Counted from the stretch's first letter, positions 16,933 to 26,142 are shown. The stretch is 38,191 nucleotides of DNA from an uncultured Eubacteriales bacterium (GCA_910583765.1 CAJTYS010000036.1:1-38191), one strand, 5' to 3'. A program made the numbers and translations. The notes: a model not told the origin generated them from the letters alone.

Positions 16933-16982
16933 AAATATAAGGGTACACGATATCACAGTTTTTTCATAGAAAGGAGCAAGCG

Positions 16983-17660
16983 ATGATGCAGCAGGAAGGA
17001 TCTCTTGTAAAAAGACTAGACAGACGGAAGCGTTCTGCCGCCGCGGGCAGGGACAGCCCCGCTAGGCAGGATTCCACAAAACAGCAATATGTGACAGCCC
17101 AAACGCTGGACCGAGAAGAGGCAGTGGAGAAAAAGCTGAAATTGCTGCGGGGCAATTTTTTCGGCAAACCAATCATGAAATTCCAGGTGGGGCAAGTGAC
17201 GGATGTATGGGTGCCTTATTGCTACATGGAGTACCACTTTGTTGTGGAGAGGAGCGTCCTGTTCAAGAAAAAAGGACTAGAGAAAAGCGGCGAAGTGGGG
17301 TTGGTGTTCGACATGAATGAAATGCATCCCTTTCAGTACGATCTGTATGAAAGCGGTCAGCTGCCGCTGAAAAAAGAAAACCTGGGTAAGGAAAGAACGA
17401 TCATCCACAGCGCGAATACCATGGCGGACGTAAAAGAAAAGGCAGAGGATCATATCCAATACAAAATCATGCGGAAATTTTACGGCGCGGAAGGAAAGCT
17501 GAGCTTGAAAAAGAACATGCTGTTTTACAGGCCAGCAGTGGAATTGGAAATCATCTATAGAGAAGAAAACAAGAATTTGCGATATGCCTATCTCGATGAA
17601 TTCTCCGTGGACAGCGAACATGTCTTGGGGCTGAAATATAGAGTGGACAATAACTTTTAA
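16983..17660 (+). CDS. Uncharacterised protein, first gene of the sigma-54 operon
   Basis: A 225-residue soluble protein I do not recognise. It has no signal peptide or membrane helix. Residues 1-55 are highly charged and rich in Arg, Lys, Gln and Ser and probably disordered (KRLDRRKRSAAAGRD). From about residue 60 it looks folded, with WVPYCYMEYHFVVER and FYRPAVELEIIYREENKNLR suggesting beta strands. AAGGAG at 16971-16976 serves ATG 16983 or 16986. It sits directly behind the sigma-54 promoter and 21 bases before the SSS transporter, so it should be co-expressed with transport and hydrolysis of the same compound. Function is unknown. Confidence 0.75.
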   Translation: MMQQEGSLVKRLDRRKRSAAAGRDSPARQDSTKQQYVTAQTLDREEAVEKKLKLLRGNFFGKPIMKFQVGQVTDVWVPYCYMEYHFVVERSVLFKKKGLEKSGEVGLVFDMNEMHPFQYDLYESGQLPLKKENLGKERTIIHSANTMADVKEKAEDHIQYKIMRKFYGAEGKLSLKKNMLFYRPAVELEIIYREENKNLRYAYLDEFSVDSEHVLGLKYRVDNNF

Positions 17661-17681
17661 ACAGAAAGGATGGTATGATTT

Positions 17682-19127
17682 ATGGTTAATTTCGCAGAAA
17701 TATGGTCAACATTAGATTGGTTGATCATTGTTGCCTATTTTGTCGTTATTATCGCAGTTGGGTTGGTCATGAGAAAACGGGCCAGCAAGAATATGAAAAG
17801 CTTTTTCGTGGCATCCAGGCGTTTGACCATACCAGTGCTGGTAGGCGTGGGAGCCGCCAGCTGGTATGATTCCTGGACCATTGTGGGGCTGGCGGAATGC
17901 GGCACCACCATGGGGATCTGCATTATTTTCATCTACGTGATCCCTACGTTGATCCTGCGGCTTCCTTTAGCAGTGTGGATTGGCCCCCTTGTGCGGAACA
18001 AGATTCCAGACTGGGTCATCACCATGCCAGATTTAATGGCTTACATGTACGACAGAAAGACGAAACTGGTCATGGCTATCGGCATGCTGCCGCCATTTTT
18101 GTATGAAGCAGCGCTTTTGACAGCAGGCGGGCAAGTCATCGCCTATGTGACAGGCATGAACATGTGGGTCGCTTTCGCGATCTTAGGGATCGTCATTATT
18201 TTCTACACATCCTTGTCAGGCCTTTGGGGACTGGCAGTGACGGATATGATGCAGTTCGTGGTCATGTCAGTGGCCGCGGGTGTGCTTTGCTTTGGCCTTT
18301 ACGGGCATTTCCACGGGTTCGGCAGTCTCTTTGAACAGGTAGGAGCCGTGAATCCGGACTTCATGACCATTACCGGCGGAAACGGTTTCATCGCCATCCT
18401 GGGATGGGTCATCAGCGCCCTGGCCATGTACGCCAATTCCCAGAGCTATCAGAGATTCGGTTCATCCCGATCAGGCGGGGACATCAAAGTCTCCTACACC
18501 TGCATCATGATCTTTGGTCTGTTTTTCAGCACAGTCATGGTCATCGCGGGAATGGCTGCCCTGATCGTTTATCCAGAGGCAGCGGCAGCGGCTCCGTCAG
18601 AAGCCTTCTGGGGCGTTGTTTTCACCACTTTGCCTATTGGACTAAGAGGCCTCTTCGTGGCAGCTCTTTTGTCAGCAGTCATGTCCACGGTCAGCGCGGA
18701 TTATCTAATCGCCGGGGCAGTGGTGATGCACGATATTGTCAAGAGTTTCTTTAAACCGAATCTCAGTGACAAAGCAGAAGTCTTTGGCACCAGAGTCGTG
18801 ATCTGCTGCATCGGTATTTTCATCATCATTGCCACTTATTTCTGGCAGGACGGAATTTCAAAAGCGTATTACTACTGCGGTGGTTTCCAGGTGGCAGCGT
18901 TCATCGTGCCTCTCATGTTTGGGCTTTTCTACAAAAAGAAGACAGCCGCGGCAGGGTTCTGGAGTCTGGTTTTGACCATCGGCGCATATGCGGTGTGGCA
19001 GTTTGTCCTTGGCATCCCTTGGGGAATTCCGACGAATCTGGCCTGCATCATATTCAGCGCCATCGTATATATCGTAGTGGCAAAGCTGACCTATAAAGGC
19101 GAAGAGCAGCAGAGGACCGTAGCATAG
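17682..19127 (+). CDS. Sodium:solute symporter (SSS), sigma-54 regulated
   Basis: A 481-residue protein with about 13 hydrophobic helices and SSS features: GVGAASWYDSWTIVGLAECG near residue 50 and the sodium-site helix LLSAVMSTVSADYLIAGAVV around 330-349. It is only distantly similar to the other SSS protein in the window (2750-4297), so the two are not recent copies. The cytosolic amidohydrolase in the same operon suggests that it imports that enzyme's substrate. The substrate itself cannot be deduced. Confidence 0.85.
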   Translation: MVNFAEIWSTLDWLIIVAYFVVIIAVGLVMRKRASKNMKSFFVASRRLTIPVLVGVGAASWYDSWTIVGLAECGTTMGICIIFIYVIPTLILRLPLAVWIGPLVRNKIPDWVITMPDLMAYMYDRKTKLVMAIGMLPPFLYEAALLTAGGQVIAYVTGMNMWVAFAILGIVIIFYTSLSGLWGLAVTDMMQFVVMSVAAGVLCFGLYGHFHGFGSLFEQVGAVNPDFMTITGGNGFIAILGWVISALAMYANSQSYQRFGSSRSGGDIKVSYTCIMIFGLFFSTVMVIAGMAALIVYPEAAAAAPSEAFWGVVFTTLPIGLRGLFVAALLSAVMSTVSADYLIAGAVVMHDIVKSFFKPNLSDKAEVFGTRVVICCIGIFIIIATYFWQDGISKAYYYCGGFQVAAFIVPLMFGLFYKKKTAAAGFWSLVLTIGAYAVWQFVLGIPWGIPTNLACIIFSAIVYIVVAKLTYKGEEQQRTVA

Positions 19128-19146
19128 ATAAAGGAGGTGGAACATC

Positions 19147-19377
19147 ATGAAAAAAGACATGAGTGAAGAAAAGAAAACAAGGCTGGCTTATACCTGGGCT
19201 ATCTTGGGGCTGGCGGCCTCCATCATCGTAGGCGCGCTGACAGCCGCGGGATCGGATCAGATCCTGCCGATTTTCCTAGGCGCGGCGACCATTCTATTTG
19301 GGCCGATCACAGCGTTCCTGTATATTCGGGAAGTGAGAAACGGCGTGTTCAAAGTAGAGGAGGAGGAAGATGAATAA
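19147..19377 (+). CDS. Small two-helix membrane protein, probable partner of the SSS transporter
   Basis: A 76-residue protein with charged ends and two hydrophobic segments at about residues 16-35 and 42-59 (TWAILGLAASIIVGALTAAG; ILPIFLGAATILFGPITAFL). AAAGGAGG precedes the ATG. It begins 19 bases after the transporter gene and overlaps the amidohydrolase gene by eight bases. Small membrane proteins coded next to SSS carriers occur elsewhere and are thought to be accessory subunits; that role here is inference. No family is recognised. Confidence 0.75.
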   Translation: MKKDMSEEKKTRLAYTWAILGLAASIIVGALTAAGSDQILPIFLGAATILFGPITAFLYIREVRNGVFKVEEEEDE

Positions 19378-20977
19378 ACGAGCCTTTCGGTGCAAGAATA
19401 TTTATACCGGAACATCTCCGGGACTGATAGACGGATATGTGATTTGTCAGGAAAACAAGATCCTGTTTGTGGGAAATGAGCAGCAGTCGGCTCCTTATCT
19501 GGATGATGACACGGAGATTTTGCGGTTTGATGACAATTTCATCATGCCCGGGTTCCACGACTTTCATGTGCATCTGATTTCAGGGGCCTTGATGGAGCGG
19601 GATGGCGTGCTGCGGTACGCCCAGTCTGAGGAAGAGGCTGCCCGCATGCTCTGGGAAAAGAACAAAGATCGGACCTCCAAGGATTGGATCATGGGCGGCG
19701 CTTGGGACAATTTCCGGTGGCCGGGGGCAGCGATGCCTACGAAGAAAAGCCTGGATCAGTATTTCAAAGACACGCCTGTGTTTCTGCTGAACAAAGAGTG
19801 TCATGGCGCTTGGGCCAACAGTGAAGCCCTGCGGAGATTTCACATCACTGCCAAAACGCCGGACCCTGAAAACGGCAGCTATTTCCGATTTGATGACGGC
19901 GAACCCACTGGATATATCCACGAAGCCGCAGTGATTCCGATGCTCAAAGAGATCTTAAAAGAGATGAGCACGGAGCAGATGGCAGAATACGCTGCTTCTT
20001 TCGCGGAGCAGGCAAACCGATACGGCATCACCTCCGTGGGAGACCTGCCGCTGTACGGAATCCGCGGGGACAAAGCTTACAAGCTGCTGGAAGAACAGGG
20101 TCGGCTCAATGTGAGGATCAATTTCTGCGTTGATTTCAAAGAATCCATGGAAGAGATCCTCAGGACCAGAGAGGAATATGGTTCCGAGAAATTGAGATTC
20201 ATAGGAGTCAAAGACTTCCTGGATGGAACGCCCATGGGACATACGGGCTACATGCTGGAGCCTTACACAGACATGCCGAATTTCCGCAGCCATTCCATGA
20301 TCGAGCCAGAGCATTTAAAAGAGCGGGTGGCGCAAATGGCAGAGCAGAATATCAAAGTCAGGCTCCATGCCTGTGGAGACGCTGCGGTGCGGCTGGGACT
20401 AGACGCTTTTGAACACGCCAGAAACGTTCAGGGCGAAAGAGGCCTGCGGCATTGCATTGAACATATCGAGTCCATCTCGCCTGATGACATCCAGCGATTC
20501 GGTGAACTGAAGGTCATACCGTCCGTGCAGCCAGATCATCTGCCAAAGTATGATTTTGCCAATCATCCGTTCCATACTATGATCGGAGAAGAGCGAATGC
20601 GTTATTCCTGGCCTTTCCAGTCACTGGCAGAGGGCGGCGCGCTGCTGGCATTTGGCACAGATTACCCTGTGACAGAGCTGAATCCTTTAAGAAGTGTGTT
20701 CCGAGCCGTGACAAGGCTTACGGACGACGGGGAGCCAGAAGGCGGATTTTCCCCGCAGGAAAAACTTTCTATACACGAAAGCCTAAAGGCTTACACCTGG
20801 GGTTCTGCGTACGCAGCTGGCAGGGAAAACGAGGTGGGAAGCCTGGAACCAGGGAAATTAGCGGATATGGCAGTGCTAGAGCAGAATCTATTTGAATGCG
20901 CGGAGGACAGAAAGACCATGTTTGACATGAAAGTTCTCATGACCATCGTGGACGGAGAAATTGTGTACAGCAAATAG
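19370..20977 (+). CDS. YtcJ-like metal-dependent amidohydrolase
   Basis: A 535-residue amidohydrolase-superfamily protein (Amidohydro_3 type). The N-terminal metal motif is GFHDFHVH with His66 and His68; later come VRLHACGDAAV and HCIEHIESI, each carrying metal-ligand histidines, and the catalytic aspartate in AFGTDYPVTELNP. EVGSLEPGKLADMAVL near the end is the closing beta-sandwich motif of the family. It has no signal peptide, so it works in the cytoplasm. It starts within the end of the small membrane protein gene, showing coupling. Members hydrolyse amides, ureas or imides; the substrate here is unknown and is probably brought in by the operon's transporter. Confidence 0.88.
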   Translation: MNKRAFRCKNIYTGTSPGLIDGYVICQENKILFVGNEQQSAPYLDDDTEILRFDDNFIMPGFHDFHVHLISGALMERDGVLRYAQSEEEAARMLWEKNKDRTSKDWIMGGAWDNFRWPGAAMPTKKSLDQYFKDTPVFLLNKECHGAWANSEALRRFHITAKTPDPENGSYFRFDDGEPTGYIHEAAVIPMLKEILKEMSTEQMAEYAASFAEQANRYGITSVGDLPLYGIRGDKAYKLLEEQGRLNVRINFCVDFKESMEEILRTREEYGSEKLRFIGVKDFLDGTPMGHTGYMLEPYTDMPNFRSHSMIEPEHLKERVAQMAEQNIKVRLHACGDAAVRLGLDAFEHARNVQGERGLRHCIEHIESISPDDIQRFGELKVIPSVQPDHLPKYDFANHPFHTMIGEERMRYSWPFQSLAEGGALLAFGTDYPVTELNPLRSVFRAVTRLTDDGEPEGGFSPQEKLSIHESLKAYTWGSAYAAGRENEVGSLEPGKLADMAVLEQNLFECAEDRKTMFDMKVLMTIVDGEIVYSK

Positions 20978-21006
20978 CTGCTGCGTAAAAAGAATGAAAG
21001 AGAACA

Positions 21007-21036
21007 GAAAGGTCGTTGGCATGTCAACGGCCTTTC
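21007..21036 (+). terminator. Hairpin after the amidohydrolase gene, just upstream of a sigma-54 promoter
   Basis: GAAAGGTCGTTG and CAACGGCCTTTC form a 12-base stem with one G-T pair around GCATGT. The following tract CTATTGG is poor in T, so termination may be weak. Its CGTTG-N6-CAACG core has the same form and nearly the same distance to the -24 box as the hairpin at 16887, so a regulator-binding role is possible. Confidence 0.5.
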
Positions 21037-21039
21037 TAT

Positions 21040-21055
21040 TGGCACGAAAATTGCT
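21040..21055 (+). promoter_or_regulatory. Sigma-54 promoter of the activator gene
   Basis: TGGCAC-GAAAA-TTGCT is an exact -24/-12 match. The activator would be driven by sigma-54, which points to positive autoregulation. Confidence 0.8.
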
Positions 21056-21144
21056 ATAGTTGATGGGCAATTGTATATTCGCGCATGCGTGTACATAACA
21101 TTTTACTAACATCAAAAATAGTATCACAGCAAGGAGGGGAGAAT

Positions 21145-22551
21145 ATGAGGAAATTAGATGAGAAGGGTCTGCTGACAGAGTATTATGACGAGATTTTGAA
21201 CATTTTGGACACCATCAAAGTAGGCGTGTTCATCACGGATGGAGATGGACATGTGTTGATGGTCAACAAGGAATCCGAGCGAACAGGAGGCCGGAAAGCA
21301 GATGAAATATTGGGCAAAACCATGGAGCAGCTGGTGGAAGACGGCTACATGGATGAGTCTTCTGTTTTAAAAGCATTGGAAACAAGGGATGAATACAGGA
21401 TGATCCAAAATCTAGGGGACGGGAGCAGCATTTATCTCACCGCGACACCATATTACAAGGGCGGCAGCATTGATCTAGTGGTCTGCACGGAACGGGACAT
21501 CACAGAGACGCAGCGGCTGGAAAACCTTTTGGCAGAGAGCAGGGAGGTGTCAGAAAAACAGAAAAAAGAACTGGAATATCTTCGTGCCAAAACAAAATCC
21601 CAAAGGCCGGCGATCATCGCGGAAAGCAAGGCCATGAAAAAGATCCTGCAGGAAGCCAAACGCATCGCGGAGCTGGACATCACGGTCCTGATCTTAGGAG
21701 AATCCGGCGTGGGAAAAGAGGTGATCGCGGACTACCTGTTCGCCATGAGCAAACGGACAGACAAGCCCTTTATCAAGATCAACTGCGCCGCCATCCCAGA
21801 AAACCTCTTGGAATCAGAGCTTTTCGGATATGAAGCCGGAGCCTTCACAGGCGCGGACGCCAAGGGAAAGATGGGGATTTTTGAAATGGCTCAAGATGGG
21901 ACGCTATTTTTGGACGAGATCGCGGAACTCCCGCTCCAGCTCCAGGCAAAGCTGCTGCGGGCGCTCCAGGAAAAGGAGATCCGAAGGGTAGGCGGTAAAC
22001 GGACCATCCGCATCAATGCGCGGATCATCGCCGCCACTAACGTGAACTTGAAACAAGCGGTGAGTGAAGGGACTTTTCGGGAAGATTTGTACTATCGGCT
22101 AAGCATTGTTCCTTTGGAGATTCCACCTCTTAGGGAGCGGAAGGAAGATATCAGGGCTTTTGTGGAACATTTTCTCAAGCTGCTCTGCGAGGAATATGGC
22201 ACTAGAAAGAACATAACCACCGATGCCATGGAAGAATTGAACCGGCTGCCTTGGCCTGGAAACATTCGGGAATTGAGAAACATGATGGAGCGTCTCATTG
22301 TCAGCTATGACGGCGAGCAGATCACTGCCAGACAGGTGCGAAATCTGGTCCATGAAGACGGCAGAGTGGAAGCCATGCCCACGGTGGAAGAAAAAATGAC
22401 CTTGGAGCAGCTCATGGCAGAATATGAGCGGGAATTGCTCATCAATTATTTGGAAAAGTACTCCACGGCCGCAGAAGTGGCGCGGAAATTGGGCGTGGAC
22501 AAATCCACCATTAGCCGGAAGCTGAAAAAGCACAAGATCCATCAGAAATAG
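21145..22551 (+). CDS. Sigma-54-dependent activator with PAS sensor
   Basis: A 468-residue enhancer-binding protein. Residues about 15-125 form a PAS domain (VFITDGDGHVLMVNKESERT), followed by a short helix. Residues about 155-385 are the AAA+ core, with Walker A GESGVGKE, an intact sigma-54-contact loop GAFTGA and Walker B GTLFLDEIAEL. Residues about 425-468 are a Fis-type helix-turn-helix (AAEVARKLGVDKSTISRKLK). GGAGGGG gives the start at 21145. No receiver domain is present, so it is not a two-component regulator; the PAS domain may bind a small ligand. It is flanked by the operons behind -24/-12 promoters and is their obvious activator. Confidence 0.93.
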   Translation: MRKLDEKGLLTEYYDEILNILDTIKVGVFITDGDGHVLMVNKESERTGGRKADEILGKTMEQLVEDGYMDESSVLKALETRDEYRMIQNLGDGSSIYLTATPYYKGGSIDLVVCTERDITETQRLENLLAESREVSEKQKKELEYLRAKTKSQRPAIIAESKAMKKILQEAKRIAELDITVLILGESGVGKEVIADYLFAMSKRTDKPFIKINCAAIPENLLESELFGYEAGAFTGADAKGKMGIFEMAQDGTLFLDEIAELPLQLQAKLLRALQEKEIRRVGGKRTIRINARIIAATNVNLKQAVSEGTFREDLYYRLSIVPLEIPPLRERKEDIRAFVEHFLKLLCEEYGTRKNITTDAMEELNRLPWPGNIRELRNMMERLIVSYDGEQITARQVRNLVHEDGRVEAMPTVEEKMTLEQLMAEYERELLINYLEKYSTAAEVARKLGVDKSTISRKLKKHKIHQK

Positions 22552-23055
22552 CTGGGATTCGGAGGGCAGTCCTTGTTTTCGCTGATTGTTATCATCCCGC
22601 GGACAGTGGTAAGAACGGACTCTTGCCTTTATGGAACGCAGCAAGAGGGTGAAAGGGGCTGTGCTTTAAAAAATTTTTTTAGAAAACAGGGGCATCCGCA
22701 TAAATTTAAGGGCGGGTCGGTGCATATGCACAACGAAAACAGTTGCAGACATGCATCGATTTTGCCTTGTGAAAGGCAGGAAAAACCGCTGATTCATGGG
22801 AATATGGAAATATGGAGCAAATTAGTGAAAAATCAATCGCAAATTGTGGTTGATAAAACGCAACTTTCCAAAACGCATATGTTTTTAGAAAATTCCGAAA
22901 GGCCTTGCGTTTAAAGGAACCCATGGATTTGTAGGCATTGGCATCGTTCTTGCTTATCTAAGAAATGTGCGCATATTGAAAGTCTGAAACACATAAAGCT
23001 TTATATCGTTACTGTTAAATGAATCAAATGAAAAGAGAAAGTCGAGGAAAGCAAC
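22552..23055 (+). other. Control region before the NhaC-type gene
   Basis: I see no credible gene in these 504 bases; the one long frame (22573-22914) lacks a ribosome site and looks non-coding. It holds a sigma-54 promoter at 22939, a perfect palindrome GTGCATATGCAC (22720-22731, about 210 bases upstream of the promoter) that could be an activator site, and a CTCTTGC/GCAAGAG hairpin near 22620-22647 without a T-run. Confidence 0.4.
22939..22954 (+). promoter_or_regulatory. Sigma-54 promoter of the NhaC-type gene
   Basis: TGGCAT-CGTTC-TTGCT matches the -24/-12 consensus except for the last base of the -24 box. It leaves a leader of about 90 bases. Confidence 0.7.
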
Positions 23056-24441
23056 ATGGATAATTTTGGAATATTGACACTGATTCCTCCGATCGTCATT
23101 ATTGTCTTCGCGCTAGTGACAAAGAGAACTTTTGAAGCTCTGCTTATCGGAGCGGCCATTGGTTTTTTCATGACCGCCAAGTGGGGCGTTCTGGGCGCTA
23201 CGTTGGATGGATTTTCCCAGGCAGGATCAGAAAATATGTGGATGATCCTTGTGTTCGGCCTGTTAGGAGGATATACCTTCCTCCTGCAGCGGTCAAAAGG
23301 CGCTTATGGATTTGGCCGTTTTGTGCGGAAATTCGCTAATTCAGAAAAAAAGACATTGATCGTAGGGTGGATCTTAGGAGTCATCATTTTCATGGATGAC
23401 TATCTGAACATTTTAACCGTGTCCACGTCCCTGAGAGAAACATGTGACCGGCAAAAGACACCAAGAGAAATGCTGGCATATGTGATCGATTCCACGGGCG
23501 CACCGGTCTGCGTTCTGATCCCGTTGTCCACATGGGCAGTGTTTTACGCAGGAGTCGTTGGTGAAGAAAGCGGCATGGCTTCTTATGGAAGCGGCATGGA
23601 CATTTACGTTCAGTCACTGCCATTCATCCTTTACGGCTGGGTAGCGGTCATCGTTGTTCCGCTGGTGATTTTAGGCGTGATTCCAAAACTCTTTGGTATG
23701 AAAAAAGCTTATCAGAGAGTGGCGGAAACAGGAAGAGTTTACTCAGAAAAGAGTGACCGTTACAATCAGGGAGTCACGGAATTCGACAAGCTGATGGAGG
23801 AAAAGGGAATCACAGAAGAGGATAAGGCGGGTAATGTTTTATACTTCATCATCCCTCTTGCCGTGGTGATCGCGGTTTCCCTTTGGAAGGATGATGTCCT
23901 GGTGGGATTAGCTGCGGCGCTGGTTGTCATGGCTGTTATGTACATACCAACGAAAGTCGTGCCTTTTGGCGAATTTTGCGAGGCCTTTGCTTCTGGGTTC
24001 GCTTCCATGGTGCCAATGATGTTCATCACCATCGGAGCCCTGACTGTGCAGATTTCCATGGATGGCATCGGTCTTCCGAACTTTGTGATCGACGCTGTGC
24101 TGCCGTACATGAACGCGTCCTTGTTCCCAGCTATTACCTTTGTGGTTGTGGCAGGGCTGTCCTTTATTACTGGCAGCAACTGGGGAATTCCAGCGCTCAC
24201 TGTGCCGATCCTCATTCCTCTGGCTCTGGCAGGAGGCGCGAATCCATTGATCGTCTTTGGTGCGATTGTGTCTGGTGGAACCTTTGGAAGCCATGCGTGC
24301 TTCTATTCAGACGCGACTGTTCTGACGTCTCAGGCCAGCGGCATTGACAATATGGAACATGCTTTCACTCAGATTCCATATGCCATATTGTCGGCTATCA
24401 TCGCGCTCATCGGATTTGTGGTCTGCGGCTTCGTATTTTAA
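23056..24441 (+). CDS. NhaC-family Na+/H+ antiporter-like transporter
   Basis: A 461-residue protein with ten or more hydrophobic helices. WILGVIIFMDDYLNILTVST near residue 110, LAYVIDSTGAPVCVLIPLST near 145, and TGSNWGIPALTVPILIPLAL with GGTFGSHACFYSDATVLTSQ near the C-terminus are typical of the NhaC family (PF03553). Members exchange sodium for protons or carry organic acids or amino acids. Placed behind a sigma-54 promoter next to the activator, it may maintain the sodium gradient used by the SSS carrier or export a product. A strong terminator follows. Confidence 0.88.
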   Translation: MDNFGILTLIPPIVIIVFALVTKRTFEALLIGAAIGFFMTAKWGVLGATLDGFSQAGSENMWMILVFGLLGGYTFLLQRSKGAYGFGRFVRKFANSEKKTLIVGWILGVIIFMDDYLNILTVSTSLRETCDRQKTPREMLAYVIDSTGAPVCVLIPLSTWAVFYAGVVGEESGMASYGSGMDIYVQSLPFILYGWVAVIVVPLVILGVIPKLFGMKKAYQRVAETGRVYSEKSDRYNQGVTEFDKLMEEKGITEEDKAGNVLYFIIPLAVVIAVSLWKDDVLVGLAAALVVMAVMYIPTKVVPFGEFCEAFASGFASMVPMMFITIGALTVQISMDGIGLPNFVIDAVLPYMNASLFPAITFVVVAGLSFITGSNWGIPALTVPILIPLALAGGANPLIVFGAIVSGGTFGSHACFYSDATVLTSQASGIDNMEHAFTQIPYAILSAIIALIGFVVCGFVF

Positions 24442-24464
24442 ATCATTGCCACGAGACATTTTTT

Positions 24465-24505
24465 CAGGCAGCTTTGGAACAGGATCCAATAGCTGCCTGT
24501 TTTTT
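24465..24505 (+). terminator. Intrinsic terminator after the NhaC-type gene
   Basis: CAGGCAGCT (24465-24473) pairs with AGCTGCCTG (24491-24499), with an inner TGG/CCA, then six T. Confidence 0.85.
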
Positions 24506-24518
24506 GCGTCCCCAGGAC

Positions 24519-24548
24519 TTTACAGCCGATGCTTTTTTATTGTAAAAT
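24519..24548 (+). promoter_or_regulatory. Promoter of the nicotinate phosphoribosyltransferase gene
   Basis: TTTACA, 18 bases, TAAAAT, leaving a leader of about 100 bases. Confidence 0.45.
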
Positions 24549-24656
24549 GAGTAGCGGCAAGGATTCTTGGGAATCGTATGCGTATACAGAAAAGCTGTGG
24601 CAGCGGCAGCCATGAGAATGCCGCTAAATGGCAGAGAAAATGGAGGAAGAGACGGG

Positions 24657-26087
24657 ATGATGGAAAAACGGAACCTGACCATGCTGACGGATTTTTATGA
24701 ACTGACCATGGCAAACGGATACTTGGAGTCAGGCATGGCTGAGGATATGGCTTGCTTTGACATGTTTTTCAGACAGATCCCCGATGGCGGCGGTTATGCC
24801 ATCATGGCAGGGCTGGAGCAAGTGATCCGTTATTTGGAGGATCTGAAATTCACAGAAGAAGACCTTGCGTATTTGAAAAGCAAGAACATGTTCAGCCAGG
24901 AATTTTTAGCGTATTTAAGGGATTTTCGCTTTACTTGCGATGTGTGGGCGGTCCCAGAGGGCACGCCAATTTTCCCAGGGGAGCCGATCCTGACAGTGCG
25001 GGGACCGGTGATTCAGGCGCAGTTCGTGGAAACCATGATCTTGCTTTTGATCAACCATCAGAGCCTGATTGCGACAAAAGCCAGCCGTATCGTGAGAGCG
25101 GCGGCAGGAAGGCCGGTGATGGAATTCGGCACTAGGAGGGCGCACGGCGCTTCGGCAGCCATCTACGGCGCGAGGGCCGCGTATATCGGTGGCTGCGCGG
25201 GAACAGCCTGCGCGGTGGCGGATCGGGATTTTGGAATTGCGGCTTTGGGGACCATGGCCCATAGCTGGGTACAAATGTATCCAAACGAGTATGAGGCTTT
25301 TCGGAAATATGCGGAGATTTACCCGGATAACTGCACGTTGCTGGTGGATACGTATAATGTGCTGAAATCCGGTGTACCAGCGGCGATTCGGGTGTTTGAC
25401 GAAGTGAAACCGCAGAGCAAAGGCATCCGCATTGACAGCGGAGATGTGGCTTATTTGACAAAACAGGCGAGGAAGATGCTGGATGAAGCTGGTCATGAGG
25501 ATTGCAAGATTGTGGTATCCAACTCTCTGGATGAATATATCATTCAAGACGTGATCGTGGAAGGCGCGCGCATCGACTCTTTTGGCGTGGGGGAACGGCT
25601 GATCACAGCGAAATCCGAGCCCGTGTTTGGCGGCGTTTACAAGCTGTCTGCCCTGGAGCGGGACAAAGTGATGGTCCCGAAGATCAAAATCAGTGAGAAC
25701 GTAGGAAAAATCACGAATCCCGGATTTAAAACCGTGTATCGGCTCTTTGATCAGGATTCCCACAAAGCAGTGGCAGATGTGATCACCTTAGATGGAGAGC
25801 CAGCGCCTGGCGGGAAGGAGTATGAGATCTTTGATCCTCAGGCCGTGTGGAAGCGGAAGAAAGTCAGCAATTTTTACGCAAGGAATCTGCGAGTGCGGAT
25901 TTTCGATCAGGGCCGCAGGGTCTATGACAGTCCGACTATTGATGAAATCAAAGAGTACTGCAGGGTCCAGATCTCCACGCTTTGGGACGAAACTTTGCGG
26001 CTGGAAAACCCGCAGACTTATTACGTGGACCTTTCAAAGGAATTGTGGGAAATGAAGAACAGGCTCATTGAAGAAAATAAATTGTGA
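24657..26087 (+). CDS. pncB: Nicotinate phosphoribosyltransferase
   Basis: A 476-residue enzyme that makes nicotinate mononucleotide from nicotinate and PRPP in NAD salvage. It starts with the family signature LTDFYELTMANGYL (residues 10-23), has EFGTRRAHG near 158, LGTMAHSWVQMYPNE with the autophosphorylated histidine near 194, and GIRIDSGDVAYL near 260 in the phosphate-binding half. GGAGGA at 24642 selects the ATG at 24657; the longer frame from 24567 covers the promoter-to-leader region. It forms a single-gene unit and shares a bidirectional terminator with the aldolase gene. Confidence 0.95.
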   Translation: MMEKRNLTMLTDFYELTMANGYLESGMAEDMACFDMFFRQIPDGGGYAIMAGLEQVIRYLEDLKFTEEDLAYLKSKNMFSQEFLAYLRDFRFTCDVWAVPEGTPIFPGEPILTVRGPVIQAQFVETMILLLINHQSLIATKASRIVRAAAGRPVMEFGTRRAHGASAAIYGARAAYIGGCAGTACAVADRDFGIAALGTMAHSWVQMYPNEYEAFRKYAEIYPDNCTLLVDTYNVLKSGVPAAIRVFDEVKPQSKGIRIDSGDVAYLTKQARKMLDEAGHEDCKIVVSNSLDEYIIQDVIVEGARIDSFGVGERLITAKSEPVFGGVYKLSALERDKVMVPKIKISENVGKITNPGFKTVYRLFDQDSHKAVADVITLDGEPAPGGKEYEIFDPQAVWKRKKVSNFYARNLRVRIFDQGRRVYDSPTIDEIKEYCRVQISTLWDETLRLENPQTYYVDLSKELWEMKNRLIEENKL

Positions 26088-26104
26088 GTTGTCGTTGTCA
26101 TAGA

Positions 26105-26142
26105 AAAAATCCAGGGAACTGCGCAGGTATCCCTGGATTTTT
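26105..26142. terminator. Bidirectional terminator between pncB and fba
   Basis: AAAAATCCAGGGA and TCCCTGGATTTTT form a perfect 13-base stem that offers a T-run in both directions, between two convergent genes. Confidence 0.85.

Larger units (their letters stand above)
16686..16982 (+). other. Control region between uvrA and the sigma-54 operon
   Basis: No gene is seen in these 297 bases. It holds the terminator, the -24/-12 promoter and, 76-89 bases upstream of the -24 box, the perfect palindrome TTTCAAATTTGAAA (16829-16842), a normal distance for an activator-binding site. More TTGAAA/TTTCAA half sites occur near 16714 and 16764. Confidence 0.4.

Noticed and set aside
22669..22681. AAAAAATTTTTTT tract as a terminator
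   Set aside because: It is a plain A/T palindrome without a G/C stem.
22573..22914. Open frame in the region before the NhaC-type gene
   Set aside because: No ribosome site, no recognisable motif, and it covers likely regulatory sequence.
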